A DNA stretch of 64,000 nucleotides from an uncultured Oscillospiraceae bacterium (GCA_900546265.1 URCA01000012.1:23439-87438), one strand, 5' to 3'. Shown: positions 50,196-59,350, numbered from the stretch's first letter. Numbers and translations: made by a program. Notes: generated from the letters alone by a model not told the origin.

Positions 50196-50600
50196 ATGAA
50201 GACCAGAAAGAAACCCATCAAATGTCCCTATTGCGGCCATACGGCCGTGCTGCGGGATGCTTCCTATGTGTACGGCGAAAACGCTGTAGAGGAGCATCTG
50301 TATGTATGTTCACGCTATCCCGAATGCAATGCTTATGTCGGGGTACATAAAGGGACGTTCATCCCGAAAGGTACATTAGCCAACGGCGATCTGCGGCATA
50401 AGCGGATCGAGACGCACAAAGTCTTTTCCAAGCTGTGGGATACCGGAATCATGACGAAAAAACAGGCATACCGCTGGCTGCGCTATATTTTCGGCCTGTC
50501 TTCTGAGCAAGCACACATCGGCCAGTTTTCAGAATACCGGTGCGACGAACTGATCCGTATCTGCCGGAACGTCCTGCAGAACAACCGACTCGCCGGATGA
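50196..50600 (+). CDS. Zinc-ribbon DUF3268-like protein
   Basis: The protein has 134 residues. CPYCGHTAVLRDASYVYG (two Cys) is followed by YVCSRYPECNAYVGVH, a four-Cys zinc ribbon of the DUF3268 type found in phages and elements. A C-terminal helix pair contains QAYRWLRYIFGLSSEQAHIGQ. TCAGGAGGTGGAAAC precedes ATG. It may act in DNA metabolism or regulation of the element. Confidence 0.75.
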   Translation: MKTRKKPIKCPYCGHTAVLRDASYVYGENAVEEHLYVCSRYPECNAYVGVHKGTFIPKGTLANGDLRHKRIETHKVFSKLWDTGIMTKKQAYRWLRYIFGLSSEQAHIGQFSEYRCDELIRICRNVLQNNRLAG

Positions 50601-50614
50601 GGAGGAGGATAGAC

Positions 50615-51199
50615 ATGAATAAGCTTAGCAATGAGCAAAAAAGACTGGTCCAGGAACACCTGCACGTGATCGACTGGGTACTCTATAAAAGCATCGCTGT
50701 CAACGAGACGGTGCAGGGGATGGGCCGAGAGGATTTGTATCAAACCGGCTGTTTGGCCCTCTGCGAGGCGGCTCTATCCTTCGACGGACGTGTACGGTTC
50801 CAGACCTATGCCCAAACATTCGTGAGGAATGCGCTGATTGACATCTGCCGAAAAGCCAAAACCCAGAGGAAGTACTGCTGCCATTATCTGGAAGATTCTG
50901 TCCCCGGCACGGATTTGCGCTACGGAGAGACGAAAGCCATGACTGCGGATGCACCGGAGCCAGACTGCGGGGTTTCCGAACAAATCGCTCTCCAGTTTGC
51001 TAAAGCCAAGCAGCATCATACCGGGATCGCGCTGAAAGGGATTGAAGCTCTGGAGTTGCGATACAAGGGATATACCGGCAAAGAGATCGCTGCTCTTTAT
51101 CACACCTCACCGAAATCCGTCTTTTCATGGATCTCCCGCGCCAAACAGAAGCTCCGGCAGAACGGCGAGCTGGAGGCTCTGCTGGCCTGTTGTAAATAG
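50615..51199 (+). CDS. Sigma-70-like RNA polymerase sigma factor of the element
   Basis: The protein has 194 residues. Region 2-like DLYQTGCLALCEAALSFDGRVRFQTYAQTFVRNALIDICRK (about 46-88) is followed by a region 4 helix-turn-helix, LRYKGYTGKEIAALYHTSPKSVFSWISRAKQKLR (about 150-184). It probably directs transcription of some element genes. GAGGAGGAGGATAGAC gives a strong ribosome-binding site before ATG 50615. It follows the zinc-ribbon gene by 14 bases. Confidence 0.85.
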   Translation: MNKLSNEQKRLVQEHLHVIDWVLYKSIAVNETVQGMGREDLYQTGCLALCEAALSFDGRVRFQTYAQTFVRNALIDICRKAKTQRKYCCHYLEDSVPGTDLRYGETKAMTADAPEPDCGVSEQIALQFAKAKQHHTGIALKGIEALELRYKGYTGKEIAALYHTSPKSVFSWISRAKQKLRQNGELEALLACCK

Positions 51200-51250
51200 G
51201 CGCCTTGTGACGTATATACAAGGCATCAACTTATGAGAGAGGGATGCGAC

Positions 51251-51934
51251 ATGATGAAATTCTATACGGCTGTTGGGCAATACAGGCTGCAACGGGATGA
51301 ACGGGGCCATCCGTATCCAGCGGTGATAAAGGATCGGCAGGAATTCTGTCTCAGCATTGAGGAGATGATCCTCTGGGCCAGTTCTTTGTGGAGGATCCAC
51401 ACCTACGACGAACTGGAAAAGCTGTTTTATCACAAGGAGATGGAAGCGCACATTCTGGGGGACGCCGATTTTGATGCCTATTTGTCCCGTCTGGAAAACC
51501 GGGGGCTTATAGTTTCCGGCCGCGATATTACGGCGGAAGGCGCGCTTTACGATTTGCTGTCCCGGCTTAGTGTGGTGCCGCTGAAAGTTTCATTCACCAG
51601 CAGGATAGCGGCCTTTGTCCGGCTGTGCGCTGTTCGGAAGATGCCGCTTTCCATCGCCAAAAATATCTTCCGACGGATACCGATGACCGAACCGGAAAAA
51701 CGGGTTTTAAAATTGACCGGGCAGTACCGGCTGTCGGCCGCCGAGTTGATAGCGTGCTTTGATAACGGCGTCTATGCCATCGCTACCGAGCAGCAATTGG
51801 TGAGCGCCGTTTACGGCGACCATCACCCCGCGGAAGTCAATCTGAAAGCGCAGGCGTACTGTTCGGATAACCGGCGGGCCGTGATAACCGCCATCGCCAA
51901 CCTGTATCTCAAGCAGGCCATCCTGCTGCAATAG
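51251..51934 (+). CDS. Element hypothetical protein with helical C-terminus
   Basis: The protein has 227 residues. No known motif is seen. The middle has AYLSRLENRGLIVSGRDITAEGALYDLLSRL, winged-helix-like, and the C-terminus is helical. ATG 51251 is chosen because GAGAGAGGG stands upstream. It lies between a sigma-like gene and a small membrane protein, so a regulatory role is likely but unproven. Confidence 0.55.
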   Translation: MMKFYTAVGQYRLQRDERGHPYPAVIKDRQEFCLSIEEMILWASSLWRIHTYDELEKLFYHKEMEAHILGDADFDAYLSRLENRGLIVSGRDITAEGALYDLLSRLSVVPLKVSFTSRIAAFVRLCAVRKMPLSIAKNIFRRIPMTEPEKRVLKLTGQYRLSAAELIACFDNGVYAIATEQQLVSAVYGDHHPAEVNLKAQAYCSDNRRAVITAIANLYLKQAILLQ

Positions 51935-51947
51935 AAGGGGGACATCC

Positions 51948-52409
51948 ATGAACCACTCCGCGCCGCCTGCCTTGTTAAAGGCCATATGGCTCACCGCCCT
52001 GATCGGGGCAGGCTGTTTAGGCCTTGGCATTCTGTATTTCTTGAAAACAAAGGATCGCGTTCTTCTGTTCCTCAGCCTGTTGGTGTTTCTCGGCTGTACA
52101 GCAAAAGCCCTGTCCCTTTACCGCACTGTCCGAAAACGGCGCTATGAGGTGGTGGAGGGAACCTGCATCCGTGCCGCGCAAAATCCCTTCGGGAAAATGG
52201 AAACGGTTGGGCTGCTGGATGCGGATGGCACAGAACACATATTGTATCTGCCCAAAAGCTGTAAAATGAGCGTCGGCCGACAATACCGCCTGTATTTCTC
52301 ACAGAGGCGCCCGTCCTGCAGTGGAAACCGCCGCCTGGACGCCGCCTTACAAACCGAGGGCTTTTTAGGCTATGAAGGTATCGCCGGCGAAACGCCATCA
52401 TCCTCTTGA
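51948..52409 (+). CDS. Small membrane protein of the element
   Basis: The protein has 153 residues. Two membrane segments (about 10-31 and 38-56) precede a soluble beta-rich domain (YEVVEGTCIRAAQNPFGKMETVGLLDADG). AGAAGGGGGACATCC precedes ATG. No family is recognised; the layout is that of a small inner-membrane protein with a cytoplasmic or extracellular OB-like end. Confidence 0.6.
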   Translation: MNHSAPPALLKAIWLTALIGAGCLGLGILYFLKTKDRVLLFLSLLVFLGCTAKALSLYRTVRKRRYEVVEGTCIRAAQNPFGKMETVGLLDADGTEHILYLPKSCKMSVGRQYRLYFSQRRPSCSGNRRLDAALQTEGFLGYEGIAGETPSSS

Positions 52410-52444
52410 CACAAAGATGTTACCTGGTCAAATGGGGGAAATTT

Positions 52445-52699
52445 ATGTACGCATTTAATCCCAAAAGGCTATCACAACCGGTTGATATCCAACTGCCCTT
52501 GATGCTCAAACTATTACGCCATCTCAACCATCTCACGCAGGCCGAATTGTCCAAGGCGCTGAGCCTTGACCGCTCTACCTACGCATATTATGAGCTTGGG
52601 CATACCCGCCCTCCTCTGGAAACCCTTGTACGCATTTCACGCGCCTATGGGGTAAGCCTCGAAGTCCTGCTGGGGGTTGATTCCATATGGCTCCTTTGA
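52445..52699 (+). CDS. XRE-family helix-turn-helix regulator
   Basis: The protein has 84 residues. LRHLNHLTQAELSKALSLDRSTYAYYELGHTRPPLETLVRISRAYGVSLEVLLG is the complete XRE helix-turn-helix (about 24-78). GGGGGAAATTT precedes ATG 52445. It lies 36 bases downstream of the membrane protein stop and directly upstream of the fic gene, which it may control. Confidence 0.85.
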   Translation: MYAFNPKRLSQPVDIQLPLMLKLLRHLNHLTQAELSKALSLDRSTYAYYELGHTRPPLETLVRISRAYGVSLEVLLGVDSIWLL

Positions 52700-52734
52700 A
52701 AAACTACCAGTCTTTGCTTTGAATATGACTTTGA

Positions 52735-52763
52735 TTGATGAAATGAGTGATGTATGATATAAT
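52735..52763 (+). promoter_or_regulatory. Promoter of fic
   Basis: TTGATG at 52735-52740 and TATAAT at 52758-52763 are 17 bases apart, 33 bases before the fic start, with GTGGGAGGTG as ribosome-binding site. Confidence 0.65.
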
Positions 52764-52795
52764 AACTACCATATTCTAGTTGTGGGAGGTGCCAT

Positions 52796-53782
52796 ATGGA
52801 AAACAAAAAGCCGCCTTTTGTAATCACCAACAGGATAATCGATTATGTAGCGGAAATTGCTGAACTGGTTGGCAAACTGGATTCAGCCAACCCCTTTTCT
52901 GCAAATCCCACCTTGCGACGCAGCAACCGGATCCGGACAATTCATGGTTCTCTTGCCATCGAGCAAAACACGCTTTCGTTGGAGCAGGTGACAGCGGTAT
53001 TGGGCGGCAAGCAGGTCTTAGCGCCTCCAAAGGATATTGCTGAAGTAAAAAATGCTTATGAGATCTATGAACGGCTGGATGAACTGGATCCGTATTCGGT
53101 GGATGATCTCCTGACGGCTCACGGCATTATGATGCGGGGGCTGGTAGAAGAATCCGGGATATTCCGTACCCGGCCTGTCGGCGTTGTGGATCAGTCGGGA
53201 CATATCCTTCATTTTGGAACCCTCCCGCATTATGTTCCCGATTCCGTGATGAACTTACTGGACTGGATAAAAAGCAGCGATGTGCATATGCTGATCCGCA
53301 GCTGCGTATTCCACTATGAATTTGAGCTGATTCATCCTTTTGCTGATGGGAACGGGCGCATAGGCCGGTTATGGCATACATTGCTGCTTTCCAGATGGAA
53401 CCCTGCCTTTGCCTGGCTGCCGGTAGAATCCATAGTCCATAATCGCCAACAGGAATACTATGAGGCCATCAACACCTCCAATGATGCGGGAGAATCCACC
53501 TCATTTATCGCATTCATGCTGTCAGCCATCCATGCATCGCTCATGGAAGTCATCACCACGAGCGATGAAATGAGCGATGAAAAGGTTGATAAGGCGGCGT
53601 TCCGCTGGAGCAAAATCCAGGCGTACCTGAAGACGCACGAGCATATCAGCAACGCCGATGTACGGAAGCTATGTGGGGTGTCGGCTGCAACGGCAAATCG
53701 GATCTTGGCAGGGTTGACAGCAGATCATCAGTTGGAGAAGTATCGTGTTGGAGGGCACTGGGCATATAAAAAGCTCATTTAA
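52796..53782 (+). CDS. Fic-domain AMP-transferase-like protein
   Basis: The protein has 328 residues. The Fic motif HPFADGNGRIGR (about 179-190) is complete, including the catalytic His and the Asn/Arg residues. The N-terminal region has SLAIEQNTLSLEQV, the position of the inhibitory [S/T]xxxE[G/N] helix, with Gln at the Gly/Asn position. The C-terminus has a winged helix (DVRKLCGVSAATANRILAGLTADHQLEKY). Fic proteins transfer AMP to a target side chain and often act as toxins or regulators. An own promoter and XRE neighbour suggest a controlled unit. Confidence 0.88.
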   Translation: MENKKPPFVITNRIIDYVAEIAELVGKLDSANPFSANPTLRRSNRIRTIHGSLAIEQNTLSLEQVTAVLGGKQVLAPPKDIAEVKNAYEIYERLDELDPYSVDDLLTAHGIMMRGLVEESGIFRTRPVGVVDQSGHILHFGTLPHYVPDSVMNLLDWIKSSDVHMLIRSCVFHYEFELIHPFADGNGRIGRLWHTLLLSRWNPAFAWLPVESIVHNRQQEYYEAINTSNDAGESTSFIAFMLSAIHASLMEVITTSDEMSDEKVDKAAFRWSKIQAYLKTHEHISNADVRKLCGVSAATANRILAGLTADHQLEKYRVGGHWAYKKLI

Positions 53783-53807
53783 ATACACAAGATAAGCTGT
53801 GGCGATA

Positions 53808-53837
53808 TTGACAAACACCTATATATTGTGTTATCAT
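53808..53837 (+). promoter_or_regulatory. Promoter of the ssb operon
   Basis: A consensus TTGACA at 53808-53813 and a TATCAT/TTATCA -10 at 53831-53837 have a spacer of 17-18 bases. The transcript then carries a leader of about 165 bases with a terminator-like hairpin before ssb. Confidence 0.65.
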
Positions 53838-53922
53838 ATCTTTGTAATTGATTTTTGTGCGGTTTCTTTTGAAACTCCGGAAGTATCTTCCGTGAAGCAC
53901 ACGTTGTTCAGGATTGTATGTT

Positions 53923-53970
53923 ATGCCGGTAGAAGTGCGCCTTTTTACAGGGCGCTTCCGCTGGCATTTT
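53923..53970 (+). terminator. Leader hairpin before ssb
   Basis: ATGCC/GGCAT plus GAAGTGCGCC/GGCGCTTC stack around a TTTTTACA loop, ended by TTTTTA. It lies between the promoter and ssb, so read-through must be regulated or partial. Confidence 0.75.
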
Positions 53971-54006
53971 TATATATAAATATATTTTTAAGGAAAGGAG
54001 AGAAAC

Positions 54007-54423
54007 ATGTTTACAGGGATAGTGATCGGCCGAGTCACCCGTGATCTGGAGATTCAGTATAGTACGGAAAAGGTTCCGTACATACGATTTAATCTCGCGG
54101 TCAACAAAGGATATGGCGAAAACGGCCACACCATTTTCCCGCAGTGCTGGGTATTCGGCAGCGAAAATGTCAATCGCCTTATGAGGGCGAAGGTCGGGAA
54201 AGGCAGCCTGATCCAAATTGCCGGGGATATCGATCTGGTTGAGTACAGGAAAAAGCTCAACGGGCTGGAAACCGGCGAGACGGGAAGCGTCATCAAGATC
54301 GTGGTTTGGAGCTGGGACTATATTCCGACAGGAAAAAGGCCGGCCACCGAACCCGAGGCCCCCCCAATACCGGAAGCCTCCCTCGAGGATTTTGAGGTGG
54401 TCTCCGATGACAAACCGCCTTGA
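54007..54423 (+). CDS. ssb: Single-stranded DNA-binding protein of the element
   Basis: The protein has 138 residues. It starts MFTGIVIGRVTRDLEIQYS, and the OB fold continues through VPYIRFNLAVN, FPQCWVFGSENVNRLMRAKVGKGSLIQIAGDIDL. The tail is acidic-Pro-rich (EPEAPPIPEASLEDFEVVSDDKPP) rather than the usual DDDIPF. SSB proteins protect single strands during conjugative transfer and replication. AAAGGAGAGAAAC precedes ATG. It opens the replication/partner block. Confidence 0.88.
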   Translation: MFTGIVIGRVTRDLEIQYSTEKVPYIRFNLAVNKGYGENGHTIFPQCWVFGSENVNRLMRAKVGKGSLIQIAGDIDLVEYRKKLNGLETGETGSVIKIVVWSWDYIPTGKRPATEPEAPPIPEASLEDFEVVSDDKPP

Positions 54424-54438
54424 AAACGGCGCATCAAG

Positions 54439-54518
54439 AAGAGGAATTGCAACATCATCACTCCGGTGATGGTGGCGGTATGGAAGAAATCCTTCCTTAC
54501 CGTGCAATTCCTCTTTTT
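54439..54518 (+). ncRNA. Compact three-way-junction RNA between ssb and the next gene
   Basis: Outer stem P1 is a perfect 13 bp (54439-54451 with 54503-54515). Inside, P2 CATCATCAC/GTGATGGTG (54453-54474) and P3 CGGTAtGGAAG/CTTCCtTACCG (54476-54502) fill the junction with one base between P1 and P2 and one between P2 and P3. A T run follows. The fold accounts for nearly every base of the 77-nt span. It could be a structured terminator, an attenuator or a small RNA. Confidence 0.7.
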
Positions 54519-54556
54519 TGCGTTTACAGGACTTTTCAGAAGGAGTTGAAAGCATC

Positions 54557-55399
54557 ATGAACGAAAAAATCCTTAACCGCAGTATATCTTGGATGTTTGC
54601 AGCCTTGCTGCTTATCTTGTCGTTTATCCGCGGCCCCATACAGGCCTGGATGTTAGCGGCTGTCTTTGCAGCATGGGTCATATACCTGGCGGCCCGTCTG
54701 CTGCTTCCAAGGGTCAAAGTATGGTTTGCCAAAAGGAAAGGAACCGATAAACGACCGAAAAAGCGGCGGGCTGTTAAAAAGCAGCGGGATATTCCCGTCC
54801 CGGAAGAAACGCCATCGGTTCTTGTGGAAGGCAGCGAGCTGGAACGTTTGCTGCTCGGCCATATCAGCTGCCGGATTTCCGAAAAGCTGAAATCTGCCTA
54901 TCCGCAGGCCACCTGGCAATGGTGTTCGCCGCGGCCGGTAAGCATTATACGCGGCGGAACCGGCCGGATCCGCACCTTTAATACGGAGGATTATACCCAT
55001 GCGGAGGTAACGGTCGGCGAATACTTCAAAATCGCCTTCAAAATGATGAAGATCGTGGATTTCTCCGCCGCAGCCAATTCCGGTCCGGAGGAGACCGCCG
55101 ATACAAAATCGACGAACGAGGCAGAGCCACAAGTGGTGGATCCGGCAGTTTGGTACGATCTGGTCGGACGGGAAGTGCTGACCGGCCTCATACGCGACTG
55201 GTCTACCCGCGGGCATTCCATGCTCCATATCGCGGAAGACGGCAAAGTCTTTTTTGCGGAAGGCGCCGACGAGATTCAGGCGGAGGAGCTGAAGGAATTT
55301 CCCACGAAGCAATACTGGCCGGAACTGGCTAAGTGTCTGGAAAAGGACGATCTGAAGACGCAGCTCCAGGAAAACCGTATGGAGGTGCTCTGGAACTGA
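54557..55399 (+). CDS. Element membrane protein of unknown function
   Basis: The protein has 280 residues. One or two N-terminal membrane segments (SWMFAALLLILSFIRGPIQAWMLAAVFAAWVIYLAARLLL, about 10-48) are followed by a basic stretch (KRKGTDKRPKKRRAVKKQRD) and a soluble domain of about 185 residues. AGGAG precedes ATG 54557. It sits between ssb and the AAA/VWA pair. No family is recognised. Confidence 0.55.
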   Translation: MNEKILNRSISWMFAALLLILSFIRGPIQAWMLAAVFAAWVIYLAARLLLPRVKVWFAKRKGTDKRPKKRRAVKKQRDIPVPEETPSVLVEGSELERLLLGHISCRISEKLKSAYPQATWQWCSPRPVSIIRGGTGRIRTFNTEDYTHAEVTVGEYFKIAFKMMKIVDFSAAANSGPEETADTKSTNEAEPQVVDPAVWYDLVGREVLTGLIRDWSTRGHSMLHIAEDGKVFFAEGADEIQAEELKEFPTKQYWPELAKCLEKDDLKTQLQENRMEVLWN

Positions 55400-55429
55400 G
55401 TCCCATATTCTTACAGAAAGGATTTCGAC

Positions 55430-57244
55430 ATGGCTACCAACAAACTCTTTGGTTCATGGACATGGACGCGGAAGTTTCCTGAGCCGTTTAACGATCCGGC
55501 TATTGAAAAGGACAGCACCGATCATGTCTCCAGTTATAACCAGGTGTCGGCGAAAAAATCCACCCTGCACTGCGCAACGCTCTGCGGTATTCTGGCGTAT
55601 ATGGAACTTGAGGAAGCGACCGTAGCCGGCAGTACCGAAGTCGGCGCTATCGGGACGCAGGGGGACATGCTCATTGCCGAATATCCCAGCCGAACCGGGA
55701 TGATCCAGGCGGTCGTCTTCAATAAGCTAACCGGCAGGTTCAGCGCAGGCAAGTTTACAGCGCCGGGGGACGCGCCCCAGCAATACATACTGAAGGGAGA
55801 TAAGGACAGCGGATCCGCCCTCTTTTTTGCGCTGATGCCGCTGGCGCTGGAAGACGATGAATTCCAGACAGAGTACGGGAACCTGCTCGCTCAGAAAAAA
55901 ACGGGCTATACCGATCTGGAAGAAACGGCGCGGTGCGGCTATATCCTGTGCGACAACCTGTACAGGCGGATCGAAAACGCCGGCAACCTCGGCGCGGCCG
56001 GCATCAAAGCTGCCGTCCCCACCACGGGGAATATTCCGCCGTTTACTGCGGTCAATCTTTCTAAAGGCGCCTACTCGCCCACCCAGGTTCTGTATGGTGA
56101 CTTCCAAATCCTGACCCCCGGCGCTCCGGCGTCCGCTCCTGCTGTGGTCACGGAGCACACGGATTTCGTTGGCGAATATGCTTTTGCAGACAGCGCGTTC
56201 ACAGCAGAGGAAAAGGCGATGATCCCTCAGCTTCCCGAATGGTATGTGATCCCGCAGGAGGTTGTCCGCATCTGCCAGCACATTCAAAAGACAACAGGAA
56301 CCACACAGCCTATGCGTAACTTTCTGCTGCGCGGCCCCGCCGGGACCGGGAAAACTGAATCCGCCAAGGCGATCGCCGCGGGCCTGCAGCTCCCCTATAC
56401 CCACATCACCTGCTCGGCCAACACGGAAATTTTCGATTTTCTCGGGCAGATTTTGCCGGATATAGAAGGGAGGCCTTCGCAGAAAAGCCATCCTCATTGC
56501 CAGCTGCCGACTCTGGAAGACATCCAGATGGATCCCGCTTCCGCCTACTACAGCTTAACCGGGGAATACCGGGATTCTGTTACCGAATCGGAAGTATACG
56601 ACAAGCTGTTGGAAGCGATGGCGGAGAAAGTCAGGGAAAACAATGGCCGGCAGGAGGATTCAGCCCGGCAGAAATTCCGGTATGTGGACACCCCGCTGGT
56701 GAAGGCCATGCGATACGGGTATTTGTGCGAGATACAGGAACCGACCGTCATTGCCAATCCCGGCGTGCTAGTGGGCCTGAACTCCCTGCTCGACCGCTGC
56801 AGCACGATTGAACTGCCGACCGGGGAACGGATCCACCGTCATCCCAACACGGTGCTGGTGGTGACGACCAACCACGATTACGCCGGCTGCAAGGATATCA
56901 ACCAGTCGGTCATCAGCCGGATGAACCTGGTGATGGACATCGAACAGCCGGAGATCGCAACCATGGTGGAGCGCGTCTGCGGTATTACCGGCTGCAAGGA
57001 CATCACAGCCGTCCATCGGATGGCCGAGGCGGTGGATGAAATCGCCCTGCGCTGCAAGGAAACCATGATTACCGACGGCAGCTGCGGTATGCGGGAACTG
57101 ATTGCGTGGGTGCAGTCCTACATGATCTGCGAAAACGAGCTGGAAGCGGCCAGATATACGGTGTTGTCCTCGGTGTCCGGCGATCCGGAAAACCGGGCGG
57201 AAATCTTCAACACCTGTCTGGCGCCCAAGTTCGACGCGGTATAA
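55430..57244 (+). CDS. MoxR/CobS-like AAA+ ATPase
   Basis: The protein has 604 residues. An N-terminal domain of about 270 residues of unknown fold precedes the AAA module: Walker A GPAGTGKT (about 302-309), Walker B GYLCEIQEP, sensor 1 VVTTNHDYAG and a lid domain ending AWVQSYMI. The EIQEP form and order match MoxR/CobS-like chaperone ATPases. They usually remodel a VWA-containing partner, which is encoded immediately downstream. AGAAAGGATTTCGAC precedes ATG. Its substrate is unknown. Confidence 0.85.
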   Translation: MATNKLFGSWTWTRKFPEPFNDPAIEKDSTDHVSSYNQVSAKKSTLHCATLCGILAYMELEEATVAGSTEVGAIGTQGDMLIAEYPSRTGMIQAVVFNKLTGRFSAGKFTAPGDAPQQYILKGDKDSGSALFFALMPLALEDDEFQTEYGNLLAQKKTGYTDLEETARCGYILCDNLYRRIENAGNLGAAGIKAAVPTTGNIPPFTAVNLSKGAYSPTQVLYGDFQILTPGAPASAPAVVTEHTDFVGEYAFADSAFTAEEKAMIPQLPEWYVIPQEVVRICQHIQKTTGTTQPMRNFLLRGPAGTGKTESAKAIAAGLQLPYTHITCSANTEIFDFLGQILPDIEGRPSQKSHPHCQLPTLEDIQMDPASAYYSLTGEYRDSVTESEVYDKLLEAMAEKVRENNGRQEDSARQKFRYVDTPLVKAMRYGYLCEIQEPTVIANPGVLVGLNSLLDRCSTIELPTGERIHRHPNTVLVVTTNHDYAGCKDINQSVISRMNLVMDIEQPEIATMVERVCGITGCKDITAVHRMAEAVDEIALRCKETMITDGSCGMRELIAWVQSYMICENELEAARYTVLSSVSGDPENRAEIFNTCLAPKFDAV

Positions 57245-57272
57245 GCAAAGCGGAAGGAGTGAAGTCAAACGA

Positions 57273-59333
57273 ATGCGGACATCGCATCTGACGCTCCGCC
57301 GGCGGATCGACAGCGAAAAGCTGAAGATCACCGATGAAGAGCTGTTTGCCGGCGGCGCCTTTTCCGGCTATCTGTCGGATATGGCGGAAGCGGCGACAAA
57401 GCGGTACAAACGGCATACAGCTGTACGGTGCTTCTGGGATGAGAATCCCGATGCACACGCTGCCTATACGGATAACCGGAAGATCTGTATCAATGCCGCC
57501 AATCCCATCACGCAGAGTTTCCCCACGCGGAAGCTTCGGGCTGACAGCCTGGTGGGCATGGCCGGCCATGAAATCGGCCATATCCTTTTTACGGATTTTC
57601 AAATGCGGGATTTATATGCCTCCTCCTTAAAGGCTGGACGTATGTATCCCGCAGAACCCTCCGGGTTGACAACCAAAGAACAAATCTATCTGTCCGAGCT
57701 GAAGCAGGTGTATGATGATGACGAAGTAGCAGTCATGGCGCTGATGAAAGCGGCGCTGTATGTCAATAACATCCTGGAGGATGTGTATATCGAAGCACGT
57801 ATGACCGACGCGTTTCCCGGTGTCTATCGAACCGGTATCCTTCTGAACAGTCTTCGGCAGGTGGAATTAGTTCCCAGCATTAAGGCGCAGCAGGAGGCCG
57901 GCTATCATGAGTATGCGATCATCGTCAACCTGTTGCTCCAGTATTGCCGTTCGGGAGATATAAATAACCTGGGCGGGTATTCCGGCCCTTACCTGGATGC
58001 GCTGTACGACTGCATTCCGGTGATCGACGGCTCGCTCTATGAGGACGACGCCCGTGAACGGTTTTCCGCTACAAATATCCTGGTCATTAAGCTGTGGCCG
58101 TATATTAAGCAGCTGATCGAGAAGTTCAAGGACGACATCCGCAGCGGCAAAGAGATGGAAGAAGTGCTGGAGGAACTGGAAAAGCAGATGTCCAGCACCT
58201 CCGCTCCGTCCGGGAAAACCAAACCGGTGCGATGCAAAAAGTTGCACCATGATCCTAAAAAGAGCGCAGAGGAACAGGACGCGATTCAGCAGGTTGTGGA
58301 ACACGAAACCGGCCGCCTAGCGTTGGAGAAAACCGATTCCCTTGAAGAGGGAGACGGCGGAAACATGACGCTCGACCGGGACTACGCCGGCACAGGCTAC
58401 GCCTCCAGTGCCTCGGATATTGTGCGGATACTCAATCAGGCAGCGGAGGATAAGGCTTATCGGCTGCTGGACGAAGAACTCACCGATGAACTGCAGGCAG
58501 AGTCTGATAAAATCCGCTACGGCAACGCGCACAAAGGTGTCGATGTTACCATCCGCCGTATGAGCGTTGTTCCACAGGAATTGATTGCGCAATACCAACA
58601 GGTAGCCTCCCCTCTCCTGCTGCTCTCCAAAAGGCTGCAGAAAGAAGTCCTGGCAGTCCTGAAAGAGAAGCGCGAAGGCGGCAAGCAGACGGGACTTCTG
58701 ATGGGACGTCACCTCGATGCGCGTGCGGTTATCCGCGACGATGGGCGGATGTTTTCCAAGAACCGGCTGCCGCAGGAAAAAGCGGATATTGCCGTCGCCT
58801 TGCTGGTGGATGAATCGGGAAGCATGGCAAGCAGCGACCGGATATCGACGGCGCGCGCGGCGGCTCTGGTTGTACACGATTTTTGCCGCTCACTCGGTTT
58901 GCCCGTCATTGTTTACGGCCACAGTACCGGCTATGACGATGTGGAGCTGTATGCCTATGCGGAATTCGACTCCATTGATGGACGGGATAAGTACCGCATC
59001 ATGGATATGTCCGCCCGCTGGGGAAACCGGGACGGCGCGGCATTGCGTTACGTTGCAGAGCGTCTCAACCGGCGTGACGAGGAAACCCGGATCCTGATTT
59101 TGATTTCGGACGGCCAGCCCGCAGATACCGACTATTACGGGACAGAGGCCGAGGCGGATCTGCGCGGGATCAAAAGGGAATACACCAACAAAGGCATTTT
59201 GATGTTTGCGGCGGCGATAGGTGACGACAAGCCCAATATTCACCGGATCTATAAAGACGGGTTTCTCGACATTACGGATCTTCATAAGCTGCCGGCCAAC
59301 CTGACCCGTTTAATTTCTCAATATATAAAATAA
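57273..59333 (+). CDS. VWA-domain protein with HEIGH motif (CobT-like partner)
   Basis: The protein has 686 residues. GMAGHEIGHILFTDF (about 94-108) has the HExxH zinc-protease pattern. The middle part is acidic and helical, with EMEEVLEELEKQMSS. The C-terminal VWA domain has MIDAS DESGS (about 515-519) and LISDGQPADTD. The layout is that of MoxR-associated CobT/YehP-like proteins. With the adjacent AAA ATPase it should form one machine; the HEIGH site suggests a metal-dependent or structural role. AAGGAGTGAAGTC precedes ATG 57273. Confidence 0.85.
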   Translation: MRTSHLTLRRRIDSEKLKITDEELFAGGAFSGYLSDMAEAATKRYKRHTAVRCFWDENPDAHAAYTDNRKICINAANPITQSFPTRKLRADSLVGMAGHEIGHILFTDFQMRDLYASSLKAGRMYPAEPSGLTTKEQIYLSELKQVYDDDEVAVMALMKAALYVNNILEDVYIEARMTDAFPGVYRTGILLNSLRQVELVPSIKAQQEAGYHEYAIIVNLLLQYCRSGDINNLGGYSGPYLDALYDCIPVIDGSLYEDDARERFSATNILVIKLWPYIKQLIEKFKDDIRSGKEMEEVLEELEKQMSSTSAPSGKTKPVRCKKLHHDPKKSAEEQDAIQQVVEHETGRLALEKTDSLEEGDGGNMTLDRDYAGTGYASSASDIVRILNQAAEDKAYRLLDEELTDELQAESDKIRYGNAHKGVDVTIRRMSVVPQELIAQYQQVASPLLLLSKRLQKEVLAVLKEKREGGKQTGLLMGRHLDARAVIRDDGRMFSKNRLPQEKADIAVALLVDESGSMASSDRISTARAAALVVHDFCRSLGLPVIVYGHSTGYDDVELYAYAEFDSIDGRDKYRIMDMSARWGNRDGAALRYVAERLNRRDEETRILILISDGQPADTDYYGTEAEADLRGIKREYTNKGILMFAAAIGDDKPNIHRIYKDGFLDITDLHKLPANLTRLISQYIK

Positions 59334-59350
59334 GGAAAGGATGTCTCATT

